From the NCBI GenBank assembly GCA_002025645.1, contig CP018783.1, positions 682,001 to 746,000 on the forward strand: a DNA stretch of 64,000 nucleotides, written 5' to 3'. Below are positions 17,762-25,808 of the stretch, piece after piece; position 1 is the first letter of the stretch; each line of letters begins with the position of its first letter. The notes under the pieces were generated by a model. The model had not been told where the DNA came from and did no database searches. It worked only from the letters and a program-made list of their open reading frames with translations. The position numbers and the translations under genes were made by a program. The stretch comes from Curtobacterium pusillum (GTDB lineage Bacteria; Actinomycetota; Actinomycetes; Actinomycetales; Microbacteriaceae).

Positions 17762-18715
17762 GTGACCCGGTTCCTGGTCGGGCGGCTGCTGCTGCTCGTC
17801 GTCGGCCTGCTCGTGGCGAGCATCATCATCTTCGCCACGCTGCGCGTGCTGCCCGGCGACGTGGCACAGATCATCGCCGGCACGCAGGCGACCCCGGCGC
17901 AGGTCGAGGAACTCCGGCAACAGCTCGGCCTCGACCGTCCCGTGGTGGTGCAGTACCTCGACTGGATCGGCGGGGTGTTCCGCGGTGACCTCGGTCGGTC
18001 CCTCGTGACCGACGGACGGGTCGCGCCCGAGATCGCCCAGAAACTGAGCGTGACGCTGCCGCTGGCGGGCATGTCCCTCGTCGCCGCGCTGGTCATCGGG
18101 GTGCCGCTCGGCGTGCTCGCCGCGGTGCTCCGCCGTCGCGCCGGCGGGGCGGTCATCGCGTTCGTGGCGCAGGCCGTCGCAGCGGTCCCGATCGTCTGGG
18201 CGGGCATGCTCCTGGTCGCGCTGTTCGCGGTGACGCTGCACTGGCTGCCGACACAGGGGTTCCCGCTCGACGGGTGGGACGAGCCCGGGCGCGCGTTCTC
18301 GTCGCTCGTGCTGCCGGCGTTGACGATCGGCGCCGTCGAGGGTGCCGTGATCCTCCGGTTCACCCGCTCGGCCACGCTCGGGGTGCTCGACGCCGACCAC
18401 GTCCGGACGGCGGCGGCGATCGGCCTCACCCGGACGCAGGCGCTCCTGCGGCACGGGCTCCCCTCGGTGGCGCTCACCGTGCTGGCCGTCCTCGGTGTGC
18501 AGATCGCCGGGCTCCTCGTCGGGGCGGTCGTCGTCGAGCAGCTGTTCTCGCTCCCCGGTGTCGGGCGCATGCTCGTCACCGACGTCGGGCGCCGCGACAT
18601 CACGAAGGTGCAGTCCGAGCTCCTCGTGCTCACGGGGCTCGTGCTGCTCGTCGGCTTCGCGGTCGACGTCGTGCACCGCACGCTCGACCCCCGGCAACGG
18701 GAGGTGTCCGAGTGA
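17762..18715 (+). CDS. dipeptide/oligopeptide ABC transporter permease (DppB-like)
   Basis: A 317-residue inner-membrane permease with six predicted helices, an N-terminal helix (LLLLVVGLLVASIIIFATL), a periplasmic domain beginning with LPGDVAQIIAGTQATPAQVEELR as in DppB/OppB, and the cytoplasmic EAA-type loop (RTAAAIGLTRTQALLRHGLP). GTG 17762 follows TAGCAT by 7 nt, suggesting a separate leaderless transcript for the membrane and ATPase genes. Its stop overlaps the next start as GTGA. It forms the channel with the DppC-like protein. Confidence 0.92.
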   Translation: MTRFLVGRLLLLVVGLLVASIIIFATLRVLPGDVAQIIAGTQATPAQVEELRQQLGLDRPVVVQYLDWIGGVFRGDLGRSLVTDGRVAPEIAQKLSVTLPLAGMSLVAALVIGVPLGVLAAVLRRRAGGAVIAFVAQAVAAVPIVWAGMLLVALFAVTLHWLPTQGFPLDGWDEPGRAFSSLVLPALTIGAVEGAVILRFTRSATLGVLDADHVRTAAAIGLTRTQALLRHGLPSVALTVLAVLGVQIAGLLVGAVVVEQLFSLPGVGRMLVTDVGRRDITKVQSELLVLTGLVLLVGFAVDVVHRTLDPRQREVSE

Positions 18716-19617
18716 TCCGCCGTCTCCTCGCCCGACCGACCGGGGTGTTCGCCGTGGTCGTCCTCGGCCTGCTCGTCGTGCTCGCCGTGGTGTCGCTGTT
18801 CTGGACCCCGCAGGACCCGTTCCGCACCGACCCGTTCCACCAGTGGGAACCGCCGAGCCCCGCACACTGGTTCGGCACCGACGCCTCCGGCCGGGACATC
18901 GCCAGCTACCTGCTCGCCGGCACCCGGACGACGGTGCTCGTGGCGGTCGGTTCCGGGGTCATCGCGAGCGTGGTCGGCATCGTCCTCACCGCGATCGGCT
19001 CGCTCACCGCGCGTTGGGTCCGCGAGGGCACGGCCGTCCTGCTCGACATCCTGGTGGCGTTCCCCACGCTCCTCACCGCGATGCTGCTCACGGCGATCGC
19101 CGGCGGGTCGCTCGGCGTCGTGATCGTCAGCGTCGGCCTGTCCTTCGGCGTGACGATCGCCCGGGTCGCCCGCGGGGAGATCCGCCGCATCGCCCGCAGC
19201 GACTACGTGACGGCAGCACGGGCGTCCGGTGTCGGCGGGTTCGGCGTGCTGTTCCGGCACCTGGTCCCGAACGCGGCGCCCCTGTTCACCGTGCAGCTCT
19301 CGCTCGCGATGGCGACCGCGGTCCTGGCCGAGGCCGGGCTGTCGTACCTGGGCTACGGCGCCGGGTCGAACACGGCGTCGTGGGGCAGCCTGCTGTCCGA
19401 CCTGCAGACCTACATCGGCGTGCACCCCTGGAGCGCGACCTGGCCGGGCGCGGCCATCGCCCTCGTGGTGGCCGCGCTGTCACTGCTCGGGGACGCGGTG
19501 CGGGACGCGACCGACCCGCGCCTGACGACGAACGACCGCGCGGACGACCGGACCGCGACCGACCGTCGGGGTGCCACCGACGACCCGACCGCGACCACCA
19601 CGGGAGTGACCGCATGA
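18712..19617 (+). CDS. dipeptide/oligopeptide ABC transporter permease (DppC-like)
   Basis: A 301-residue permease, shorter at the N-terminus than many DppC proteins. It has the conserved periplasmic start HWFGTDASGRDIASYLLAGTRT, several membrane helices and the EAA loop YVTAARASGVGGFGVLFRHLVPN. The C-terminus ends in a long polar Asp/Thr/Arg-rich tail of about 35 residues, unusual for the family and probably disordered. GTG 18712 overlaps the upstream stop and its own stop overlaps the next ATG, so translation is coupled through the operon. Confidence 0.92.
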   Translation: MIRRLLARPTGVFAVVVLGLLVVLAVVSLFWTPQDPFRTDPFHQWEPPSPAHWFGTDASGRDIASYLLAGTRTTVLVAVGSGVIASVVGIVLTAIGSLTARWVREGTAVLLDILVAFPTLLTAMLLTAIAGGSLGVVIVSVGLSFGVTIARVARGEIRRIARSDYVTAARASGVGGFGVLFRHLVPNAAPLFTVQLSLAMATAVLAEAGLSYLGYGAGSNTASWGSLLSDLQTYIGVHPWSATWPGAAIALVVAALSLLGDAVRDATDPRLTTNDRADDRTATDRRGATDDPTATTTGVTA

Positions 19618-20420
19618 CCGACGCCACGGGTCGGACCGCAGCCTCCGGACTCGAGGTGCGTGGCCTGACGGTCCGCATCGACCGCCGGACGATCCTCGAC
19701 GATGTGACGTTCACCGTGCCTCCAGGCCGTCGCGTCGGCGTGATCGGCGCGTCCGGATCCGGGAAGTCCATGACCTCGCTCGCCCTGATGGGGTTGGAGC
19801 CGACCGGCGCGGACGTGACCGGGAGCATCCGTCTGGACGGCACCGAACTCGTCGGCCTGCCCGACCGCGAGCGTGCCCGGCACCGCGGGTCGGGCATCGC
19901 CATGGTGTTCCAGGAGCCCGGCACCGCCCTCGACCCGCTCCGTCGGGTCGGTGCGCAGATCGCCGAACCGCTGCGGCTGCACCGCGGGCTCGACCGACGC
20001 GGAGCGGCGGCAGCGGCCCTCGACCTCGCGGTGTCCGTCGGCCTGCCCGACCCCGAGTCGCTGCTGCGGCAGTACCCGCACCAGCTGTCCGGCGGGCAGC
20101 GGCAGCGGATCTGCATCGCGATGGCGATGGCTGGTGAGCCGTCGTACCTCGTCGCCGACGAACCGACCACGGCGCTCGACGTCACGACCGAGGCCCGCAT
20201 CCTGGAACTGTTCGAGGGGTTGACCGCCGGGATGGTGTTCGTGACCCACGACCTCGCCGTGCTCGCCCGGATCGCCGACACCGCGGTCGTCCTCGACGCC
20301 GGTCGGGTCGTCGAACAGGGCTCGGTGGCGCAGCTCCTGGCCGCGCCGCAGCACCCGGCCACGGCCGCACTGGTCGACGCCGCACGTGCGACCGCCCGCC
20401 GGACCGGAGGTGCGTCGTGA
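19614..20420 (+). CDS. peptide ABC transporter ATP-binding protein (DppD-like)
   Basis: A 268-residue cytoplasmic ATPase with Walker A GASGSGKSMT, Q-loop MVFQEPGTALDPLRRVG, signature LSGGQRQRICIAMAMA, Walker B YLVADEPTTALDV and H-loop FVTHDLAVL. It pairs with the DppF-like ATPase to drive peptide import. The usual C-terminal oligopeptide-transporter extension of DppD (with the Cys residues reported to bind Fe-S) is absent, so it is a compact version. Start ATG overlaps the upstream stop, and its TGA overlaps the next GTG. Confidence 0.92.
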   Translation: MTDATGRTAASGLEVRGLTVRIDRRTILDDVTFTVPPGRRVGVIGASGSGKSMTSLALMGLEPTGADVTGSIRLDGTELVGLPDRERARHRGSGIAMVFQEPGTALDPLRRVGAQIAEPLRLHRGLDRRGAAAAALDLAVSVGLPDPESLLRQYPHQLSGGQRQRICIAMAMAGEPSYLVADEPTTALDVTTEARILELFEGLTAGMVFVTHDLAVLARIADTAVVLDAGRVVEQGSVAQLLAAPQHPATAALVDAARATARRTGGAS

Positions 20421-21199
20421 CCGCCGTCCTCGACGGGGTCGGCCTGCACCGCACGTACCGACTCCCCCGCCGCGGCCCGTTCGAACCGGGTCCGGTCCGC
20501 ACCGCCGTCGACGGCGTCGACCTGACGGTCGCCCCCGGCGCGCGCCTCGGGATCGTCGGCGAGTCCGGTTCCGGCAAGTCGACCCTGGTGCGGCTGCTCG
20601 CCGGCCTGGAGGCACCTTCCGCCGGCACCGTGACCGCCTCCGGTCGTCCGGTGGTGGCGTCCGGCTCCGCTGCCGCGATGCGCTGGTTCCGTCGCGAGAC
20701 CGGGGTCGTGTTCCAGGACCCGAACGCCTCGCTCGACCCGCGGATGCGGGTCGGAGCGATCGTCGCGGAGCCGCTCCGCGCGCTGCGGATCGACGGCTCG
20801 CACGGTCAGCTCGTGCGCTCGGTGCTGGAGCGCGTCGACCTGCCCGCCGACGTCGTCGACCGGTACCCGCACGAGTTCTCCGGCGGGCAGCGCCAGCGCA
20901 TCGCGATCGCCCGGGCCGTCGTGCACTCGCCGCGGATCCTGTTCGGGGACGAACCGATGAGCGCCCTCGACGTCGTGGTCCGTGCGCGCGTGATCGAGCT
21001 GTTCCGGTCGCTCGCCGACGACCTCGGGCTGACACTCGTGCTCGTGTCGCACGACATCGGCGTGGTGCAGCGGCTGTGCGACACCGTCGCGGTGATGTCC
21101 GCGGGGCGGATCGTGGAGCAGGGGCCGGTGTCGCTGCTCGACGCGCCGCAGCACCCGGTGACGCGGGCGCTGGTGGAGGCGGCGCCGACGCTGCCGTAG
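20417..21199 (+). CDS. peptide ABC transporter ATP-binding protein (DppF-like)
   Basis: A 260-residue ATPase, last gene of the importer operon. It shows Walker A GESGSGKSTL, Q-loop VVFQDPNASLDPRMRVG, signature FSGGQRQRIAIARAVV, Walker B ILFGDEPMSALDV and H-loop LVSHDIGVVQ. Q-loop context DPxxSLDPRM is typical of the DppF/OppF half. It heterodimerises with the DppD-like protein on the two permeases. The operon ends in a near-palindromic 39-bp element about 37 bp downstream. Confidence 0.92.
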   Translation: MTAVLDGVGLHRTYRLPRRGPFEPGPVRTAVDGVDLTVAPGARLGIVGESGSGKSTLVRLLAGLEAPSAGTVTASGRPVVASGSAAAMRWFRRETGVVFQDPNASLDPRMRVGAIVAEPLRALRIDGSHGQLVRSVLERVDLPADVVDRYPHEFSGGQRQRIAIARAVVHSPRILFGDEPMSALDVVVRARVIELFRSLADDLGLTLVLVSHDIGVVQRLCDTVAVMSAGRIVEQGPVSLLDAPQHPVTRALVEAAPTLP

Positions 21200-21235
21200 C
21201 GGGGCGGGCGGGCGCGGGGCGGTTCCCACTCGGAT

Positions 21236-21274
21236 CGACAACTCCGATGTCGTACGACGTCGGAGTTGTCGCAC
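21236..21274. repeat. palindromic repeat element type 1, copy 1
   Basis: Near-perfect 36-bp palindrome: arm 21236-21247 pairs exactly with 21260-21271, around the palindromic core GTCGTACGAC (21249-21258). It lies downstream of the importer operon. A second copy of the same 39-bp frame is at 31886-31924. In the rest of this 197-bp gap I see nothing firm except the AAGGGGAG ribosome binding site of the next gene. Confidence 0.65.
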
Positions 21275-21395
21275 AGCCTCGACGCCACGCACCCCCGTGT
21301 GCGAGTCCTGTTCGACTGGGCGGGAACCCTTGCCCACTGTGCGGGACCCTCGGGAGCATCGACGTGCATCGATCGTTTCTCGAAGGGGAGAACGC

Positions 21396-22982
21396 ATGAG
21401 CACGTCGAACGACATCACCAGGCGGACGGCACTCGGGCTCGGAGTCGTCGCCACCGCATCGGCTGCGAGCGGACTGCTCGGCACGTCGCCGGCCTCCGCG
21501 CACGGCACCGAGCGTCCGGTCCCGGGTCCGGGTCGCGGCCACGGCAACCCGCACCTCGCCGCGGCCGTCAGCAAGGAGTTCACTGCCGACACGACCACAC
21601 TCCTGAAGAACCCGCTCAACGGCTGGGCGCTCTACGGGTCGTCGGCCCCGGCGGCGGACTACTGGACCCAGTACGACGACGTCCCGCTGCCCGACGGCAC
21701 CACGATCACCGTGTCGGACTACGCCTCGGTGATGTACATGCGGGTGTCGTGGACGATCCTCGAGCCCTCCGAGGGCGTCTACGGCTGGGACACGAACGCA
21801 GCCTTCGCAGGCATCCTCGCCGAGGCCCGTCGCCGCGGACTCCGCCTGGCCTTCCGCGTCGTGGTGGACAGCCGCGACAAGGCGTCGAACTTCACACCCG
21901 ACTGGGTGCGGGCAGCCGGCGCCGCCGGGTACGAGACGCAGACCGGCAGCAAGACCGTGTGGTCGCCGTACCCGGACGACCCGGTGTTCCAGGCGAAGTA
22001 CGCCGCGTTCGTCGCCGCCTTCGCCGCGGAGTACGACGACGCCGCCACCACCGACTTCATCGACGGGTACGGCCTCGGCAAGTGGGGCGAGGGCCACTCG
22101 ATGATCTACCGCGACGCGGCGAACCGTGAGCCGGTGTTCGACTGGATCATCGACCTGTACCAGGAGCACTTCACGAGAGTGCCCCTCGCGCTGAACTACC
22201 ACCGGATGATCGGCGCCGGGAAGGACTGGGGCAGCCCGGACCCGGACAGCGAGCGGATGCTCGACGGCGCGTACGAGAAGGGCTACGTCCTCCGCCACGA
22301 CGCCTTCGGGATGACCACCTACTACTCCGAATGGGAGAAGTCGATGGCCGCGAAGTGGCGGTACAAACGGCCGATCATCATGGAGGGCGGCTGGGTCACC
22401 GCCCAGCACGACGTCACGCAGGACCCTCGCGGCTACGTGACGGTCGCCGACGTCCGGCAGGGCGAGTTCGACGACTCGGCCGAGGCCCACGTGAACATGA
22501 TGGACCTCCGCAACGGCGAGACGCTCTCGTGGTTCGCTGCCGAGACGTACCCGCTCACGCAGCGGTTCGACGCCGAGGGGGGCTACCGCATCTACCCGTC
22601 GAAGGTCGTCGCTCCCGATGCGGTGACCGCCGGAGCGACCGTCGAGGTCACGCACGAGTGGACCAACATCGGCTGGGGCTACCTGCCCGACAACATCCCG
22701 GTCTGGCAGGGCAAGTACAAGGCCGCACTCGCGCTGCTCCAGGCGGACGGGACGGTCGTGAAGACCTTCGTCGACACGGCGTCCGACCCCTCGAAGTGGC
22801 TGAAGGGCACGCCGACCTCGTACGTGTTCCGGCCGTCGCTGTCCGGCGTGGCGAAGGGGTCGTACCGCTGGGGCATCGCGATCGTGGACACCACGGCGGG
22901 CAACGCCCCCGGCATCCAGCTCGCCGCGGAGGGCACGAAGCAGCACGGCTGGCTCGTCGTCGGCGACGTCACGGTCGCCTGA
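21396..22982 (+). CDS. Tat-exported TIM-barrel glycoside-hydrolase-like protein (DUF4832-like)
   Basis: A 528-residue secreted protein. The Tat signal T-R-R-T-A-L-G-L-G is at about residues 8-16 and ends near SPASAHG. The mature part opens LLKNPLNGWALYG and continues with barrel strands such as MYMRVSWTILEPSEGVYGWD, the pattern of beta-galactosidase-like families and of DUF4832/DUF4874 proteins. The segment LGKWGEGHSM and IIMEGGW could supply catalytic acidic residues. The last 110 residues form a beta-sandwich (VTAGATVEVTHEWTNIGWGYLP). The start is supported by AAGGGGAG 6 nt upstream. It is next to the lyase/importer locus, so it probably acts on an extracellular glycan; substrate unknown. 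Confidence 0.75.
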   Translation: MSTSNDITRRTALGLGVVATASAASGLLGTSPASAHGTERPVPGPGRGHGNPHLAAAVSKEFTADTTTLLKNPLNGWALYGSSAPAADYWTQYDDVPLPDGTTITVSDYASVMYMRVSWTILEPSEGVYGWDTNAAFAGILAEARRRGLRLAFRVVVDSRDKASNFTPDWVRAAGAAGYETQTGSKTVWSPYPDDPVFQAKYAAFVAAFAAEYDDAATTDFIDGYGLGKWGEGHSMIYRDAANREPVFDWIIDLYQEHFTRVPLALNYHRMIGAGKDWGSPDPDSERMLDGAYEKGYVLRHDAFGMTTYYSEWEKSMAAKWRYKRPIIMEGGWVTAQHDVTQDPRGYVTVADVRQGEFDDSAEAHVNMMDLRNGETLSWFAAETYPLTQRFDAEGGYRIYPSKVVAPDAVTAGATVEVTHEWTNIGWGYLPDNIPVWQGKYKAALALLQADGTVVKTFVDTASDPSKWLKGTPTSYVFRPSLSGVAKGSYRWGIAIVDTTAGNAPGIQLAAEGTKQHGWLVVGDVTVA

Positions 22983-22987
22983 CCCGG

Positions 22988-23040
22988 CCGCCTGGAGGCG
23001 CGGGGCCGGTCCCCGGGACCGGCCCCGCGCCTCCAGGCGG
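22988..23040. terminator. perfect 25-bp hairpin, CTGGAGGCGCG family
   Basis: Left arm 22988-23012 pairs perfectly with 23016-23040 around a 3-nt loop, beginning 5 nt after the upstream stop codon. The stem begins with CCGCCTGGAGGCGCGGGGCC. There is no T tract afterwards, so it resembles the strong GC-only terminators of actinobacteria or a mobile palindromic repeat. Related stems with GGAGGCGCG occur at 30117, 58455 and 63352. Confidence 0.7.
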
Positions 23041-23060
23041 TCACGTCGGCCCGCTCTCGA

Positions 23061-23115
23061 GAGCGGGCGAAACACGTCCCAATCGCATGCCGACAGGCGC
23101 ACACATCGCCCGCTC
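23061..23115. repeat. 55-bp palindromic repeat type 2, copy A
   Basis: Begins GAGCGGGCGAAACACGTCCC and ends ATCGCCCGCTC, so its ends form a 10-bp stem. Copy B lies 94 bp further on in the same orientation with a few substitutions. It lies between the convergent TIM-barrel and ThuA-like genes. Confidence 0.7.
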
Positions 23116-23154
23116 GGCGAACCGGGCCCCGGCATCGACGGGAGAGGTGGGCGC

Positions 23155-23209
23155 GAGCGGGCGAAACACGTCCCGATCGCATGCCGAACGGCGCACATTT
23201 CGCCCGCTC
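23155..23209. repeat. 55-bp palindromic repeat type 2, copy B
   Basis: Same length and orientation as copy A, beginning GAGCGGGCGAAACACGTCCC and ending TTTCGCCCGCTC, which gives a 12-bp terminal stem. The interior ATCGCATGCCG is shared. With the 25-bp hairpin, these elements fill most of the 273-bp gap 22983-23255, which contains no gene. Confidence 0.7.
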
Positions 23210-23255
23210 GCGGGTGGGACGGGCGCTTGCGGCGGGCGGCGCGGCGGGCGCAGCG

Positions 23256-23924
23256 TCAGGCGGCGCGGTCCGCCAGGAAGCGGAGCGCCTGCCCGACGAG
23301 CCGACGGTGCGACGCCGACTCGAACGACGCCGCGGCGTGTCCGAGCCCGCTGTACACGGTCGTGCCGCCGCCCGGGCGCTCGTGCACCCAGACGAGCGGA
23401 TGTGTGCGGCCCTCGTGAGCGTGGTCGACGAGCACACGGACGTCCGGCGACACGCGCTGGTACGAGTAGCGCTCGTCGTCGAGGGCGAAGTCCTCCAGGC
23501 CGGCGGTCACCGGGTGCCCCGCGTCCACCACGCGGACGGTGCACGGTCCGGACGGCGGGTGCATCGTCACGCCCCTCACCCAGACGCCGCCGAGTGCGCG
23601 CTCCCAGTCCGGATCGCCGGCGAAGGAGGTCGACGACACGTGCAGTACGAGCATCGGGACGGTGCTGTGCAGGAGCCGCCGGAACCCGGCGTCCGCTCCG
23701 GGGAGGGGCACCGGCTGATCGTCCCGCGGCAGCCCGAGGTTCCACACCACGAGGTCCGGCAGCGGCCCGCTCGCGAACCGCTCGAGTGCCTGGTCGACGT
23801 CGTGCACGGGCGTGAGCGGGACGCCGGCGTCGGCGGCCGTGTCGACGAGCGCGCGGTTCGTGTCGGCGAACGGGTGCCACGGGTCCGTCCATCGTCCGGT
23901 GCCGCCGAGCAGGAGTGCGCTCAC
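23256..23924 (-). CDS. ThuA-like domain protein
   Basis: A 222-residue protein of the ThuA (trehalose-utilisation) class I amidotransferase-like fold. It starts VSALLLGGTGRWTDPWHPF, contains LPDLVVWNLGLP and HPVTAGLEDFALDDERYSYQRV (the family's H-P-I-T-x-G-L plus D-E-x-Y block), and ends with G-G-G-T-T-V-Y-S-G-L-G-H. No catalytic Cys triad is evident, as usual for ThuA proteins, many of which are found with sugar dehydrogenases and lyases. GTG 23924 overlaps the stop of the lyase gene, so it is translationally coupled and likely acts on the same sugar derivative. Confidence 0.85.
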   Translation of the reverse strand: MSALLLGGTGRWTDPWHPFADTNRALVDTAADAGVPLTPVHDVDQALERFASGPLPDLVVWNLGLPRDDQPVPLPGADAGFRRLLHSTVPMLVLHVSSTSFAGDPDWERALGGVWVRGVTMHPPSGPCTVRVVDAGHPVTAGLEDFALDDERYSYQRVSPDVRVLVDHAHEGRTHPLVWVHERPGGGTTVYSGLGHAAASFESASHRRLVGQALRFLADRAA

Positions 23925-25792
23925 GCGGCTCCTCTGGTGATGCGGACCGTGTGCGATCCGGACCGGGCGGCGGTCCGCTCGACGAGTCGGATGCGGTGGA
24001 GTGCGGGGCCCCACGCGGCGCGGAGTTTCTCGTCGTCGAGGTCCCGGCATTCGACCACCGCCTCGAAGCGCTCGGCGTCGTAGGAGATGCGGGCGGGTCC
24101 GACGGCGAGCCCTCCGTCGACGGGCAGGGGGTCGTGCAGGGTCATGAGGACGAGTGTCATCGTGCCCGGCTCGGCGAACGCCCAGTCGTCGTGGAGTTCG
24201 ACGGTCTCGGCGCTGCGGTGGAGCACCGCGGTGCGGCCAGCGCGGACGAGTCCGGCGGTCACGGGGTACGCGTGGGTCAGGTCCGCCGCCAGGCTCGCAC
24301 GGTCTCCGTCGTCGGTGAACGTGGTGCCGGTGGCTCGGTACTCGGCCCCCTCGTGCTGTTCGACGCCGTTCGGCCAGGGGACGCTGTGCCAGCTCGACCG
24401 CATCGTCCAGATGCCGTACCGGTGCTCCGGCATGAAGGTCTCGCGGTGGTACACGCCGACGCCGGCGTCCACGACCACGGGTTCGCCGTCGAGGGAGACG
24501 ATCACGGACCCGACGTCGTTGTGGTTGTGGCTGACGTCGTTGTGGCCGCCCTTCGCGGACAGGAAGAGCGACTCGGAGCGGGCGACGGCGACCTCGGTTC
24601 CGGGCAGGTACAGCGAACGGGGCATCCCGGCGGCGGCGGGCCCGTCGTCCTGCCACCCCGGAGCTCGGAGCTCCGCGAGGGTGCGGAGGAACAGCGGCGC
24701 GAGCTGCCCGTCGAAGCGCAGCGGGTGCTGCCGCGCCATCCAGCGGGCGTGGGCCACGACCTCGTCGTCGTCCACGGTCTCACCGAAGCGTGCGAGCAGG
24801 TACCAGTTGGCGTTCTCGGGCAGGACCGGCGACCCGTCGGAGTAGTTGACCTGGCGTCGGCCGTCGATCTGCATGCTCATCGGGAAGCGCGCCATCGCCG
24901 CGACGGGCGGCACGACGAAGCCGTCGCAGGCGCCGCCGGTGAGGGTGCGGAGCAGGTCGAGTCCCTCGAAGAGCGTGGCTCCGGCCCACCACCAGTAGGT
25001 CGCGCCCTCGTCGCAGCTGCCGTCGGGGTCGTAGCCGTCCCGGAAGCGGTCCAGGATCACGAGGGCCCGTTCGACGGTCGCGGCGAGCCGGTCGGCGTCG
25101 GGTTCGACCACCGCGGCGCAGACCAGGACGTTCGACACGATCCAGGGCGCCCAGTTGTTCGGTGGCGCGTCGACCCCGTGCCAGAAGTACTCTTCCTGTT
25201 CCCAGGGGTCGAGCACACGGCGTCGGATCTCGTGGTGGACGCGAGCGCGGATGCCGGGGAAGTCCTGCTCGAGGCGTTCCCCGGCGACCGTGTCGATGGC
25301 CGCGAGCATCCCGCCGAGTGACGCGTCGTTGAGGTCGAGGACGTCCCGTCCGGGGATCGGCAGGAACGGTCGTGAGCCGTCCTCCGGGAGGGCGTAGTGC
25401 GACGGCAGGCACCAGGCACTGAGTTCGCACAGCTGCCAGACGGCGTCGCCCAGCGTCGACACCCAGGTCTGGTCGTCGGTGACGCCGAGGGCGAGGGTCG
25501 CGGTGGCCGCGCACTCCATGAGGTTGCGGAGCGACCGCTCGTACGGTCGGCGGTCGCCGTCACGGCTGTAGGTGGCCCACCGGCCGAGCGTCGGGTACTC
25601 GACCCGCGCCGCGTCGCGACGCGCCGCGGCGGTCGTGAGCAGTGCCTCGCGGTCGACCTCGGCGGTCCCCTCCCACGCGACGCGGTCGGTGACGGGAGGC
25701 GCGGCTCGCCACGTGCGCGGACGGAGCGCCCGCCGCGCGGCGGGTCCGAACGTCGCAGCGAAGGTGGTCGGGACGTCGACGGTGACGGTCAT
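23921..25792 (-). CDS. heparinase II/III-like polysaccharide lyase
   Basis: A 623-residue protein with an N-terminal alpha/alpha toroid (TWVSTLGDAVWQLCELSAW, DPWEQEEYFWHGVDAPPNNWAPWIVSNVL) and a C-terminal beta domain with KGGHNDVSHNHNDVGSVIV, the characteristic heparinase II/III motif. No signal peptide is seen, so it probably works inside the cell on imported oligosaccharides. ATG 25792 is chosen as the first start in line with the family; a 22-residue upstream extension is possible. It is coupled to the ThuA-like gene and follows the dehydrogenase by 16 bp. By family it would cleave a uronic-acid-containing glycan by beta-elimination. Confidence 0.88.
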   Translation of the reverse strand: MTVTVDVPTTFAATFGPAARRALRPRTWRAAPPVTDRVAWEGTAEVDREALLTTAAARRDAARVEYPTLGRWATYSRDGDRRPYERSLRNLMECAATATLALGVTDDQTWVSTLGDAVWQLCELSAWCLPSHYALPEDGSRPFLPIPGRDVLDLNDASLGGMLAAIDTVAGERLEQDFPGIRARVHHEIRRRVLDPWEQEEYFWHGVDAPPNNWAPWIVSNVLVCAAVVEPDADRLAATVERALVILDRFRDGYDPDGSCDEGATYWWWAGATLFEGLDLLRTLTGGACDGFVVPPVAAMARFPMSMQIDGRRQVNYSDGSPVLPENANWYLLARFGETVDDDEVVAHARWMARQHPLRFDGQLAPLFLRTLAELRAPGWQDDGPAAAGMPRSLYLPGTEVAVARSESLFLSAKGGHNDVSHNHNDVGSVIVSLDGEPVVVDAGVGVYHRETFMPEHRYGIWTMRSSWHSVPWPNGVEQHEGAEYRATGTTFTDDGDRASLAADLTHAYPVTAGLVRAGRTAVLHRSAETVELHDDWAFAEPGTMTLVLMTLHDPLPVDGGLAVGPARISYDAERFEAVVECRDLDDEKLRAAWGPALHRIRLVERTAARSGSHTVRITRGAA

Positions 25793-25808
25793 GACGGGGA
25801 CGGCTTCC

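Noticed and set aside
15139..19425. A 1,428-codon minus-strand frame opposite the hydrolase and peptide importer.
   Set aside because: Antisense of clearly recognised genes with no own motifs or start signals.
23041..23255. The repeated 55-bp units as a CRISPR array.
   Set aside because: Only two copies, units are longer than CRISPR repeats with conserved interiors, no regular spacers, and no cas genes in the window.
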